Assembly (NCBI GenBank): GCA_020621985.1
Contig: JAHRYS010000001.1
Span: forward strand, 526,459-590,458
Origin: Candidatus Ferrigenium altingense
GTDB taxonomy: Bacteria > Pseudomonadota > Gammaproteobacteria > Burkholderiales > Gallionellaceae
Length of the DNA: 64,000 nt
Direction of reading: 5' to 3'
The translations under genes were made by a program, and so were the position numbers. Under the pieces are notes generated by a model that saw only the letters and a list, made by a program, of their open reading frames with translations, did no database searches and was not told the DNA's origin. Below, in pieces: positions 1 to 7,079 of this stretch; position 1 is the stretch's first letter, and every line of letters begins with the position of its first letter.

Positions 1-63
1 GAGCCAACGGAGCCAACGGAGCCAACGGAGCCAACGGAGCCAACGGAGCCAACGGAGCCAACG
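1..63. repeat. 9-bp tandem repeat (unit GAGCCAACG), cut by the window edge
   Basis: Seven perfect head-to-tail copies of gagccaacg are visible and the array continues beyond base 1, so the true copy number is unknown. The array runs directly into the ~250-bp element that starts at base 64, whose first bases (gggtcaac) resemble a degenerate repeat unit. There are no spacers, so it is not a CRISPR. Because 9 is a multiple of 3, copy-number changes would keep frame if the array lay in a coding region to the left, which cannot be seen. Confidence 0.9.
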
Positions 64-313
64 GGGTCAACATCACATTGTTTTTGAACAAGCGTAATGA
101 GACAGCGACTCATCGTGTCTGCGCAAAGAAAGTTCGGTGAGACTTGCGGTCAAGCGATTCCCCTTTTAGAACAAGTCATGCTGCTGGCGATGCTTCCCGT
201 TGGTGCGGGAATCGATCCTTGCGCCAGCTCCTGTTCTGGTGGTTCCGGGGTGTGCCTCGTACCGTGCATGCGGTGCGATGTGCGTGGGGCGGAAGTGCAA
301 GTGGGGCGAACTG
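64..313. repeat. ~250-bp dispersed element, copy A
   Basis: This stretch matches 4753-5000 in the same orientation, with many substitutions and a few small indels. Shared landmarks are gggtcaacatc at the start, a block around 'ggtcaag.gattcccctttt', the block 'ggtgcgggaatcga', the block 'ttgcgccagctcctgttctgg', and 'gcaagtgggg.gaac' at the end. No convincing protein is conserved between copies: the weakly similar short reading frames are interrupted or out of phase. It is therefore more likely a non-coding repeat or the decayed end of a mobile element. The two copies bracket the operon at 398-4612. Confidence 0.75.
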
Positions 314-397
314 TATGGGAGTGCGTCGTGTGCTGTCAATGGCGATGTGAGGGGCATAGTGTTTTATTGCAGGTCATTCCAGTCCGCCTGTTCAGGC

Positions 398-958
398 TCA
401 CGGGGTCTCGACCAGACCCGGCACGTATTCGAACTTTCCGGTCTGCGGATTCTTCACGTAGCTCAGCAGTTGCTTGCGATTTTTGCCGTAGCCCGGCGGG
501 AGAAGCGAGACATGCACCCAGCCGGAGTTCGGGCCTTCGTCCGCCGAGTAGCATTCCAGGATCAGCTGGTCGAACTTCAGGTTGTCCCGCACCCAGGCCG
601 CCAGCTTCATGTTGCTCGCGCTCATCACCTCGATGTCGCAGGCCTGGCCTTTGACATGCTGGCTGGTGCTGATCCAGTCTGCGGGCTTTCCCTTGATGGC
701 GCGCTCCAGCGCCTGGGTGCGGTAGACGCTGTTGGGCGTGTAGCGCCCGAATTGCTCGCGCACCGGCTGCATCACGTTGCGGCACAGGTAGACGGCGCAG
801 CGCAATTCTTCCGCCGATGCGAAATGGTTGGGGATGCCCTGTCGGCTGGCGAGGTCGGATTTGGTTAGCTCGTAGAACTGGAAGTTCTTGCTCACCCAGT
901 CATCGGGCGCGGCATCCGCCGGGAATTTTTTCCAGGGTATGTCGCTCGGGTCGGCCAT
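398..958 (-). CDS. M15-type (D-Ala-D-Ala carboxypeptidase/endolysin-like) metallopeptidase
   Basis: A 186-aa protein with the zinc-site pattern of the Peptidase_M15 fold: S-x-H101-x6-D108 in 'STSQHVKGQACDIE' and a third ligand His149 in 'GWVHVS'. The family cleaves peptidoglycan cross-bridges or stem peptides and is common in phage endolysins and in VanY-like cell-wall enzymes. No signal peptide or membrane segment is visible, so export would need a lysis, holin or secretion-system route. The start at 958 is supported by AGGAG five to six bases upstream. It is the last gene of a five-gene minus-strand run (patatin, lipase, Cys-rich protein, membrane protein, this gene), 29 bp after the previous stop. 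The family call is good; the biological target (own wall, prey or competitor) is inference. Confidence 0.8.
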   Translation of the reverse strand: MADPSDIPWKKFPADAAPDDWVSKNFQFYELTKSDLASRQGIPNHFASAEELRCAVYLCRNVMQPVREQFGRYTPNSVYRTQALERAIKGKPADWISTSQHVKGQACDIEVMSASNMKLAAWVRDNLKFDQLILECYSADEGPNSGWVHVSLLPPGYGKNRKQLLSYVKNPQTGKFEYVPGLVETP

Positions 959-987
959 GTGCGATCTCCTCGTTCAGATACCGGGCG

Positions 988-1524
988 TCACTGTTTCTTG
1001 CAGGGCTGCGCACATTGCGATGCCGGCGGCTTCAAGCTGTCGAGGCGTTTCTGCCTGGCTACTTCCAGATCCACTTTTTCGTAATAGAGGTCGGCGGCAT
1101 GCTGGGTGTCGGCGTTGCGCTGCTCGGTGCCGCGTATCGTGCCGCCCATGAATATCCCGTAGAGCGCGGACAGCATCAGGGCGATCAGGCAGTAAGGGAT
1201 CGCGGGCCTCCAGTCGGCGAGGCTCTCTTTGCCGAACATGTAGGCCAGCAGCGCACCCAGCAGGGTCAGCAGGGCGGGGAGCAGGCTGCCGACGACCGGT
1301 GTCATGCTGGCACCGGTGAGGATGCCGATCACCAGGCCGAGGCAGGCGAAGGCGGCGATCAGGCCGGTGGAGCCGGGCGCCAGGCTTGATTCCCTGGACA
1401 GTATCGCCGGCAGCCGCACCAGCAGCGTGATGACGGCCACCACGACCAGTGCCGGGAGGAATACATCGAGCAGCACCATCCGATGTGATGCGAGCACCGC
1501 GTACTGCACGGGGTTTTCATTCAT
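988..1524 (-). CDS. small multi-pass inner-membrane protein, function unknown
   Basis: A 178-aa protein starting MNENPVQYAV. The ATG at 1524 follows a good AAAGGA site, whereas the longer upstream frame has a coding-unlike Arg/Gln-rich N-terminus. Four hydrophobic segments are visible, at roughly residues 17-36, 52-75, 80-95 and 105-125. A charged C-terminal tail of about 45 residues ends in a Cys-containing stretch. The start codon overlaps the stop of the Cys-rich gene by four bases (ATGA), implying translational coupling. I do not recognise a family. Its place between an exported Cys-rich protein and a cell-wall peptidase suggests an envelope role; a holin-like or immunity-like role is only a guess. 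Confidence 0.7.
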   Translation of the reverse strand: MNENPVQYAVLASHRMVLLDVFLPALVVVAVITLLVRLPAILSRESSLAPGSTGLIAAFACLGLVIGILTGASMTPVVGSLLPALLTLLGALLAYMFGKESLADWRPAIPYCLIALMLSALYGIFMGGTIRGTEQRNADTQHAADLYYEKVDLEVARQKRLDSLKPPASQCAQPCKKQ

Positions 1525-1892
1525 GGCTTGTCCTTTCCCGCGCCGCCCGGCGTCTTGTCGGTCATCGGTGCCTTGTCCGGTATCGGCGGCTTGCCGGTGG
1601 GTTTGGGCGCGGCATCGTCGCCGTTCCACGGCGGCGCCGGAGGCGCTGCCGCAGCGTCGGCAGCTGGCTGCTCGGCAGGGAAGGGCATGGACTTGGGTAC
1701 GGAAAGCACCGCCGGTGGGTGAAGGCCGTCACCGTCGATGCCGCAGTGTTTGAAGCCGGCATCCTGTGCTCCGCAGCATTCGGCGCAGGCTCCGGTCGCC
1801 ACTTCGCATGCGCAGTTCACCCCGAAGGCTGCGCTGCTCCAGGCGAACGCCGCGGCGAGTATTAAGGCATATGCAACGTCAGTCAGCTTCAT
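1521..1892 (-). CDS. exported Cys-rich, Pro/Ala-rich small protein
   Basis: A 123-aa protein with a typical Sec signal peptide (MKLTDVAYALILAAAFAWSS then AAFG). A compact cluster of seven cysteines follows at about residues 27-50 (pattern CxC...C..CC...C). The remaining ~60 residues are a low-complexity Pro/Ala/Asp/Lys tail that looks unstructured. AAGGAG lies seven bases before the ATG. The gene is 24 bp downstream of the class-3 lipase stop and overlaps the next gene by 4 bp, so it belongs to the same transcript. The Cys cluster suggests disulphides or metal binding in the periplasm. No family is recognised. It could serve as a chaperone/inhibitor of the neighbouring hydrolases, but nothing in the sequence proves it. 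Confidence 0.7.
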   Translation of the reverse strand: MKLTDVAYALILAAAFAWSSAAFGVNCACEVATGACAECCGAQDAGFKHCGIDGDGLHPPAVLSVPKSMPFPAEQPAADAAAAPPAPPWNGDDAAPKPTGKPPIPDKAPMTDKTPGGAGKDKP

Positions 1893-1916
1893 TTTTGCTC
1901 TCCTTTCCCGCTGTGG

Positions 1917-2735
1917 TCAGCCGCCGCCGACGCGCGTCGGTTTGCCGTCGAGGTTGTTTTCCAGTAGCCCGACATAGAGTTTTCTTGAATGGTCCTTGAG
2001 CTTGTCGACGACCAGATGGTCCTTGATCTGGCCCCTGAGGCGGTCGAGTATCAGGTTCATCCAGTTGATGTCGTCGCGTTGTCTGCCCTTGGAATCGAAA
2101 TAGCAAAATGAGCCTACATGGCTGTATCCCATCGAGCGGAACGGTACTCGCGCAACCACGTCGTTGTTGTTGACGTAGTGGAAGGACTGGCGGCCGAAAT
2201 CGGCATCGAAATGACGCGCGAACTCGCGGTCACCGACGCGCGGCTGGCCGAATGTGTACAGGCCGTTTACCGGTTCGTCCTTCTCCAGGCGCAGCTTGGC
2301 GGTCGCCAGTACGGCGAGGCCCCCGCCGAGGCTATGGCCGGTCACCCATAGCGAGCGGTTGTTCCGGGTCGTTGCGATGTCCTGCCACAGGTCGCGCCAG
2401 ATGCTGTTCAGCGCCGCGTTGAAACCGTCATGTACCCGGCCTCCGGGGCCGCCGACCAGATTGACATCGAGGTCCGTCATCCAGTCCTTGATCTTGTCGG
2501 GCTGTGTGCCGCGGAACGCGACGATCAGGCACTTGTCGTTACCGACCAGGTAGGCCTGGGTGTCGAGGCGGTGGGCTTTGACGTTGTAGAATTTTTCCAC
2601 GGCCAGGCCGTGCTGTGCGAATTTTGGGGTGGCTTCCGGCGGGTCGTCATACGCAATGTCGCTGGCATAGCCGAGCAGCAGCGCATTGCCCGCGGAATAG
2701 TCATGGGTCGATGGGTCGAAATTCACGCTTGGCAT
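1917..2735 (-). CDS. class 3 lipase (alpha/beta-hydrolase)
   Basis: A 272-aa protein with Lipase_3 family hallmarks: 'VAFRGTQ' around residue 73 (oxyanion strand), the nucleophile elbow G-H-S135-L-G in 'VTGHSLGGGLAVLA', 'FGQPRVGD' around 162, an acid Asp192 in 'NNDVV', and a candidate catalytic His249 in 'KDHS'. The family hydrolyses triacylglycerol, monoacylglycerol or phospholipid ester bonds. No signal peptide is seen. The start is supported by GGAGGA upstream. It sits 35 bp after the patatin gene, so two different lipid-cleaving enzymes are co-transcribed. Substrate and location are not deducible from sequence. Confidence 0.88.
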   Translation of the reverse strand: MPSVNFDPSTHDYSAGNALLLGYASDIAYDDPPEATPKFAQHGLAVEKFYNVKAHRLDTQAYLVGNDKCLIVAFRGTQPDKIKDWMTDLDVNLVGGPGGRVHDGFNAALNSIWRDLWQDIATTRNNRSLWVTGHSLGGGLAVLATAKLRLEKDEPVNGLYTFGQPRVGDREFARHFDADFGRQSFHYVNNNDVVARVPFRSMGYSHVGSFCYFDSKGRQRDDINWMNLILDRLRGQIKDHLVVDKLKDHSRKLYVGLLENNLDGKPTRVGGG

Positions 2736-2770
2736 AAGAGCTTCCTCCGTTGATTGTTAAGCAGGATCGA

Positions 2771-4612
2771 CTATCGCAACTTTCCCGTTTTCAGGAAAAG
2801 CTTGTTGAAAATTGCAAGGTAGATGGACACCACCAGCCATGCCGATATGGACAGGGCAGCCATGCCGATACCGATAATTTTCGATCCGGCATCCGTCGCC
2901 GGATTTTTTTTGAGGCCGCGCAGCCAGGGAGTCGTTTTGAACCATGCGCGCACGGTGGAGGAAAGCGGCAGCAGCGCGAGGAGCGCTATTGCCGCATACC
3001 AGAAAAGGTCGCTTCCGGTAATGCTTGGTTGGGGCAGTTGTATTTTTATTCCCCAATGGGCATGGAGCCAGAAGGCCATGTTAAGGATCAACGGAGACAG
3101 CAGGAATAACAGCCAGGCCCACGATTCAACGGGGGCGAGATAAAACGTCTTGAAGAATTTTTGCTTGCCGACCGCCAGATGTGTGGTCAGGCGATACAGG
3201 TCATCCATGATTACGGGTCTGATATCCAGGAAACGCCATTGGCACAACGGCGTTGCACCCGGCGGGTTGCCCATCCCGGCCTGGCTCAGTCTGTCGAGCG
3301 CCAGCGAATAGCCCTGGTACATCAGGGTATAGGCTTCCAGGTCGCTGAACGAATCGAGGTCGGTGCGCACGCCGGAAAGCCGGTAGACGACCCCGTTCGA
3401 TCCGTTGGCCGGGCCGGGTAGTGCGGGCATCACGCTTGTGTTGGGAGCCGTTTGCCGCAGGTGGGTGAAGCAGGCGTTTTCGATGAAACAGATCTCCGTG
3501 TGCAATGCGTCTGCGGCAGGCAGTTTCTTGCAGCCATCCCGGCGTATCCTCAGGTCGAAATAACCATAGCCCCGGATGCGCTCCATCATCACATCGTTGG
3601 CGCGCTGGGCGACCTGCGCGAGGTGAGTGGGCAGCAGCTTTTCGTCGTCCAGTTGTCCGGACGCATCGCTGACGATGATCCGGGTGCACTGTGCCGCGAA
3701 CAAGGCATCCAGCCCCTGATTGTCAAATACCCCGCCATCCGACAGTTCGACGACGATCTCTTCTCCCTTGTTGTTGCGGTACAGGTCATGGATAGGCAGC
3801 GGCGGGAATATCGCGGGCACGGCGGCAGAGGCTGCCACCGCATCCGACAACAGGATGCTGTTCATCTTCTCCAGTTGTCGGCTCTCGACCCTGCGGCTTC
3901 TGTCGTCCTGAAAATATCCGTCGAACCTTAATTGCGGCAGGATGACATTGCTGTTCTGTTCGAGTTCGTACAGGCTTTTTTCCGGGGTGTATTTGATTCT
4001 CCGGCCGGGTTCACCCATCCACGATCCGGTGAAATGCCAGGGGTGGCCGGTGTTGAGGCAGGTGGCGTTGATGGTGAGCACCGGGATTTTGCATGACTCC
4101 GCGGCGTTGTATTTCTGTACCGAGAATCCGCCCTCGTCGGCAGGGTAATCGGCTGCGTTCTGCGGTGTGATGTAGATCGCATTCAGGTGTATGTCGCCGG
4201 TCAGCGCGACATGGCTATAAAAATAATCGTTGAGAAGCTCGGACAGTCTGTCGCTCCTGGAGTATTCCTCGTCCAGTAGCATCTTCGCGGTCTTGGCGGG
4301 GTTCAGAAATAATCGCATGCGCATATTTTTCTGCACCGCGTCCAGGAAATCACGCTCGATCTCCTGGACGATGCGAAAATAGTGCTCGGGCTTTGGTGTC
4401 GGGCAACCCGGCCGCCGCCCTTCCAGCAGCTGCTTGACCTTGAGATAGTAGTAGGCGCCGATGATGGAGCCGCCGGACACCGTGGAAAGCACCTCTACTT
4501 CATGAAGCAGTTCGCGCTCGGCCAATGCGGCTAATGTGCCGATATGAAACAGTGCAGCGCGAAATCCCCCGCCTGAAAGACACAACCCGATCTTGCCTTC
4601 TTGAGTGCTCAT
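2771..4612 (-). CDS. patatin-like phospholipase with C-terminal membrane anchor
   Basis: A 613-aa protein. The N-terminal ~330 residues carry the patatin signature: oxyanion loop G14-G-G-F-R, nucleophile Ser49 in 'TVSGGSIIGA', and the catalytic Asp292 in 'SDGGVFDNQG'. The Ser-Asp dyad is therefore complete and phospholipase A activity is expected. The C-terminal third contains three hydrophobic stretches ('WAWLLFLLSPLILNMAFWL', then one near 'LFWYAAIALLALLPL', then one near 'ALSISAWLVVSIYLAI'), so the enzyme is probably tethered to the membrane. This is longer than soluble bacterial patatins. It is the first gene of the five-gene operon, and repeat copy B lies about 140 bp upstream. Confidence 0.88.
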   Translation of the reverse strand: MSTQEGKIGLCLSGGGFRAALFHIGTLAALAERELLHEVEVLSTVSGGSIIGAYYYLKVKQLLEGRRPGCPTPKPEHYFRIVQEIERDFLDAVQKNMRMRLFLNPAKTAKMLLDEEYSRSDRLSELLNDYFYSHVALTGDIHLNAIYITPQNAADYPADEGGFSVQKYNAAESCKIPVLTINATCLNTGHPWHFTGSWMGEPGRRIKYTPEKSLYELEQNSNVILPQLRFDGYFQDDRSRRVESRQLEKMNSILLSDAVAASAAVPAIFPPLPIHDLYRNNKGEEIVVELSDGGVFDNQGLDALFAAQCTRIIVSDASGQLDDEKLLPTHLAQVAQRANDVMMERIRGYGYFDLRIRRDGCKKLPAADALHTEICFIENACFTHLRQTAPNTSVMPALPGPANGSNGVVYRLSGVRTDLDSFSDLEAYTLMYQGYSLALDRLSQAGMGNPPGATPLCQWRFLDIRPVIMDDLYRLTTHLAVGKQKFFKTFYLAPVESWAWLLFLLSPLILNMAFWLHAHWGIKIQLPQPSITGSDLFWYAAIALLALLPLSSTVRAWFKTTPWLRGLKKNPATDAGSKIIGIGMAALSISAWLVVSIYLAIFNKLFLKTGKLR

Positions 4613-4752
4613 CGTCGTTCTCCCCGCTGTTTTTCAACTGAAAGCCGTGCCGGTCATTAGAAATTGCACACAGTCCAACCTGACGCGTTTGGCGCACTAC
4701 CGAATTTGGCAAAGCCTAAACCATGGGGCCAGAATTAAACGCAGAATTAAAT

Positions 4753-5000
4753 GGGTCAACATCGCAATTGTTTTTAAACAGGCATAGCGAGGCAGCGACT
4801 TATTGCGTTTTTGCAGAGAAAATCCGGTGAGATTTGAGGTCAAGTGATTCCCCTTTTTGAACAAGTATGCAGCTGGCGATGTTCCCCGTCGGTGCGGGAA
4901 TCGAGACTTGCGCCAGCTCCTGTTCTGGGGATCTGCCGGTAGCCCGGCACCGTGCGTGCGGTGCTGTGTGCGTTGCGGCAGTCGTGCAAGTGGGGTGAAC
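4753..5000. repeat. ~250-bp dispersed element, copy B
   Basis: This is the second, diverged copy of the element at 64-313, in the same orientation and almost the same length. It lies in the 535-bp gap between the patatin gene and djlA. Its start is preceded by a short direct duplication of agaattaaa (about 4731-4750). Neither copy encodes an intact protein. The pair forms direct repeats around the lipase/patatin operon. Confidence 0.75.
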
Positions 5001-5096
5001 ATTACTCCGCTAATTTGTGGTATGTCAAGCGAGGATGTTGGCAGTTGTTGGCGGGAAGATGCAGCGGTGCGGTCTGTATAATGCGCGCCTTGGTTG

Positions 5097-5122
5097 TGGT
5101 TCGACAGGCTCGCCACGAACGG
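5097..5122. repeat. short dispersed repeat (TTCGACAGGCTCGCCACGAA type)
   Basis: The stretch reads ttcgacaggctcgccacgaa with a few flanking bases. This is the half-palindrome of a short repeat family I know from many proteobacterial genomes. It lies immediately upstream of djlA and is read through by the longest open frame. That is one reason for moving the djlA start downstream to 5148. Confidence 0.55.
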
Positions 5123-5147
5123 TCTAATAATTTTTTCTGGAGTTGCC

Positions 5148-5921
5148 TTGTTCAAGCTCATCGGCGTCATTGCGGGTTATTTCTTTTTCGGATTTTGGGG
5201 CATATTGCTCGGTTTTTTTATCGGGGGATTTTTTGATCGCATGAGGGCGTATGGCTCCGGCGGGATGAACCCGTTGCAGAATGCGCTGCGTCAGGCGGTT
5301 TTCCTCGAGACGGTGTTCATCTCGATGGGCAAGCTGGCCAAGGCCGATGGGCAGGTCTCTGAAGGCGAGATTGCGCATGTCGAGCAGTTCATGCAGAAAC
5401 TGGGCATGACCGCGGAGCATCGATCACAGGCGATTGCGCTGTTCAAGCGCGGCGCCGATCCGGCGTTTGACATCGAGCCGACCTTGAAAAGATTCATGGC
5501 CGTTTGCGGGCACACGAAGCATCTGAAGCAGGTGTTGCTGGTTTATCTGATCGTGATGGCGCTGGCGGACGGGCATTTCCATCCGGCCGAAGAGGCGTTG
5601 CTGGCCGACATTGCCGCCCGTCTGGGCTATGATCAGGCCGCGTTCAGGCAATTGCTGGACATGGTGCTGAATCAATCCCACTTCGCCGGGGGGCAGGCCA
5701 ACACGGCCTCAGCATTGGACGACGCCTACAAGGCGCTGGGCGTGACTAAGGACAGCAGCGACGCGGAAATCAAGCGCGCCTACCGCAAGCTGATGAGCCA
5801 ATACCATCCGGACAAGTTGATGGGGCAGGGCGTGCCGGAGGACATGATCGCGATGGCCACCGAACAGGCAAAAGAAATCCAGCTTGCGCATGATTTGATC
5901 AAGAAGAGCCGGAATCTTTGA
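5148..5921 (+). CDS. djlA: DnaJ-like membrane co-chaperone DjlA
   Basis: A 257-aa protein in the DjlA layout. A glycine-rich N-terminal membrane segment (about residues 3-28, 'FGFWGILLGFFIGGFFD') is followed by a TerB-like helical domain (~45-165, 'KADGQVSEGEI' and 'ADGHFHPAEE'). A C-terminal J domain (~190-257) carries the HPD motif in 'SQYHPDKLMG'. DjlA stimulates DnaK from the inner membrane. I chose the TTG at 5148, preceded by ctggag. The alternative TTG at 5094 would encode 18 residues read out of a dispersed repeat, and the chosen start matches the usual N-terminus in front of the membrane segment. Confidence 0.88.
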   Translation: MFKLIGVIAGYFFFGFWGILLGFFIGGFFDRMRAYGSGGMNPLQNALRQAVFLETVFISMGKLAKADGQVSEGEIAHVEQFMQKLGMTAEHRSQAIALFKRGADPAFDIEPTLKRFMAVCGHTKHLKQVLLVYLIVMALADGHFHPAEEALLADIAARLGYDQAAFRQLLDMVLNQSHFAGGQANTASALDDAYKALGVTKDSSDAEIKRAYRKLMSQYHPDKLMGQGVPEDMIAMATEQAKEIQLAHDLIKKSRNL

Positions 5922-5937
5922 GCGGTTACGGGTTCTT

Positions 5938-6010
5938 GTAGGGGCGAGATTTATCGCGCCCTTTTCTTCTGTGCATGAGCAGATCAGGGCGCGATAAATC
6001 TCGCCCCTAC
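5938..6010. repeat. 24-bp perfect inverted repeat (palindromic dispersed element)
   Basis: Arms 5938-5961 and 5987-6010 are perfect reverse complements with a 25-nt spacer. The core is ggggcgagatttatcgcgcc. A sister element with a gattcatcgcg core lies at 15059-15118. It sits 17 bp after djlA, could form a strong RNA hairpin and may serve as a transcript end, although there is no U-tract. Confidence 0.85.
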
Positions 6011-6040
6011 GTGGTGGTTTGATCTTCGCAATAGTAAATC

Positions 6041-6094
6041 TAGCGTGCGCTGTGCGCACGATCCCGAGCAATGTCGTGCGCACAGCGCACGCTA
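6041..6094. repeat. 21-bp perfect inverted repeat
   Basis: Arms 6041-6061 and 6074-6094 are perfect reverse complements (core gcgtgcgctgtgcgcac) with a 12-nt loop. A half-copy (gtgcgcacagcgcaccct) appears near 54,042-54,060. It lies 38 bp upstream of yceH and is a second palindromic element next to the one ending at 6010. Confidence 0.85.
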
Positions 6095-6132
6095 CATTGG
6101 CTACAAAACCGTTAACTGCTTTTTCAGGATAA

Positions 6133-6807
6133 ATGATGTCCGCCACACTTCCCGTTCTCTCCCTCCTTGAAACCCGCGTCCTCGGCGTGCTTGCCGAGAA
6201 GCAGCGTACGGTGCCGGACTCTTACCCGCTGACGCTGAATTCGCTGGTCTCCGGCTGCAACCAGAAGAGCAGCCGCGACCCTGTTATCGAGGCTGCCGAA
6301 GCGGAGGTGCTGGTGGCGCTGGATAGTCTGCGGGGGATGTCGCTGATCGTGGAAACCAGCGGGGGGAGGGCGTCGCGTTATGCGCACAACATCGAGCGGG
6401 TGCTGCATATCCCCACGCAGTCCACCGCATTGCTGGCCCTGCTGATGCTGCGCGGCCCGCAGACGGCGGGGGAGCTGCGCCTCAATTGCGAGCGGCTGCA
6501 CAAGTTTGCGGATATTTCTTCGGTCGAGAGTTTCCTGGTCGAGCTGGCCGAGCGCGCGGCGGGCGGACTGGTAGTGGAGTTGCCGCGCCAGCCCGGTGCG
6601 CGCGAAAACCGCTGGATGCACCTGCTCTCCGGCGCGCCGGCCATCGAGGAGCGTGCGCCCGCCAGAGCGGCCACGCCATCGGGCGATGTGACGGTGGGCG
6701 AAATCGCCGCGCTCAAGGCCAACGTCGCCAGACTCGAAGCCGAGGTAAGCGAGCTGCGGGCGATGATGGGCAAGCTGTGCGCGGAGCTGGGCGTTTCTGC
6801 CGGGTAG
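6133..6807 (+). CDS. yceH: YceH family (DUF480) winged-helix protein
   Basis: A 224-aa protein matching the YceH/DUF480 family: an N-terminal 'LETRVLGVLAEKQRTVPDSY' type opening, then 'YPLTLNSLVSGCNQKSSRDP', then a second winged-helix-like half around 'LLMLRGPQTAGELR'. A coiled-coil-like C-terminus (about residues 190-220) follows. Function is poorly known in the family; tandem winged helices suggest nucleic-acid binding. Start at 6133 follows cagga. An adjacent ATG at 6136 is equally possible. It is a single-gene unit flanked by palindromes upstream and a hairpin terminator downstream. Confidence 0.88.
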   Translation: MMSATLPVLSLLETRVLGVLAEKQRTVPDSYPLTLNSLVSGCNQKSSRDPVIEAAEAEVLVALDSLRGMSLIVETSGGRASRYAHNIERVLHIPTQSTALLALLMLRGPQTAGELRLNCERLHKFADISSVESFLVELAERAAGGLVVELPRQPGARENRWMHLLSGAPAIEERAPARAATPSGDVTVGEIAALKANVARLEAEVSELRAMMGKLCAELGVSAG

Positions 6808-6932
6808 CCGTCCTGCTGTTCGGTTCAGCGGGCTACGTTCGTTCCGGGTGTCCGCGCGATTGGCAGGAGAACGGCGCATGGTAGCGCATGTTTCAGAATG
6901 CGAGGATGCGGGTAATAGTGTTGAATGTTGAA

Positions 6933-6959
6933 AAAAAGGCGACCCTTGGTCGCCTTTTT
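6933..6959. terminator. bidirectional Rho-independent terminator
   Basis: A 12-bp stem (6933-6944 with 6948-6959) closes a ctt loop, with an A-tract on the left and a T-tract on the right. It can stop transcription from yceH (+) and from the minus-strand gene ending at 7080. The remaining ~270 bp gap (6808-7079) shows nothing else. Confidence 0.85.
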
Positions 6960-7079
6960 GAATTGTGGAGCTTTCCGGTATTATAAAAATGATTTTAACC
7001 CGCCCCCTTTGGTTCTGTTAACAACCGATGGACGATCACCTCTTGGTACGCAGCACTTGCTCCAGCACTGGCGCACTAT

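Noticed and set aside
1-63. Possible CRISPR array
   Set aside because: Units are 9 bp, directly adjacent, without spacers; no cas genes are present.
5094-5147. Longer djlA start at the upstream TTG
   Set aside because: The added 18 residues come from a dispersed repeat; the TTG at 5148 has a better site and gives the family N-terminus.
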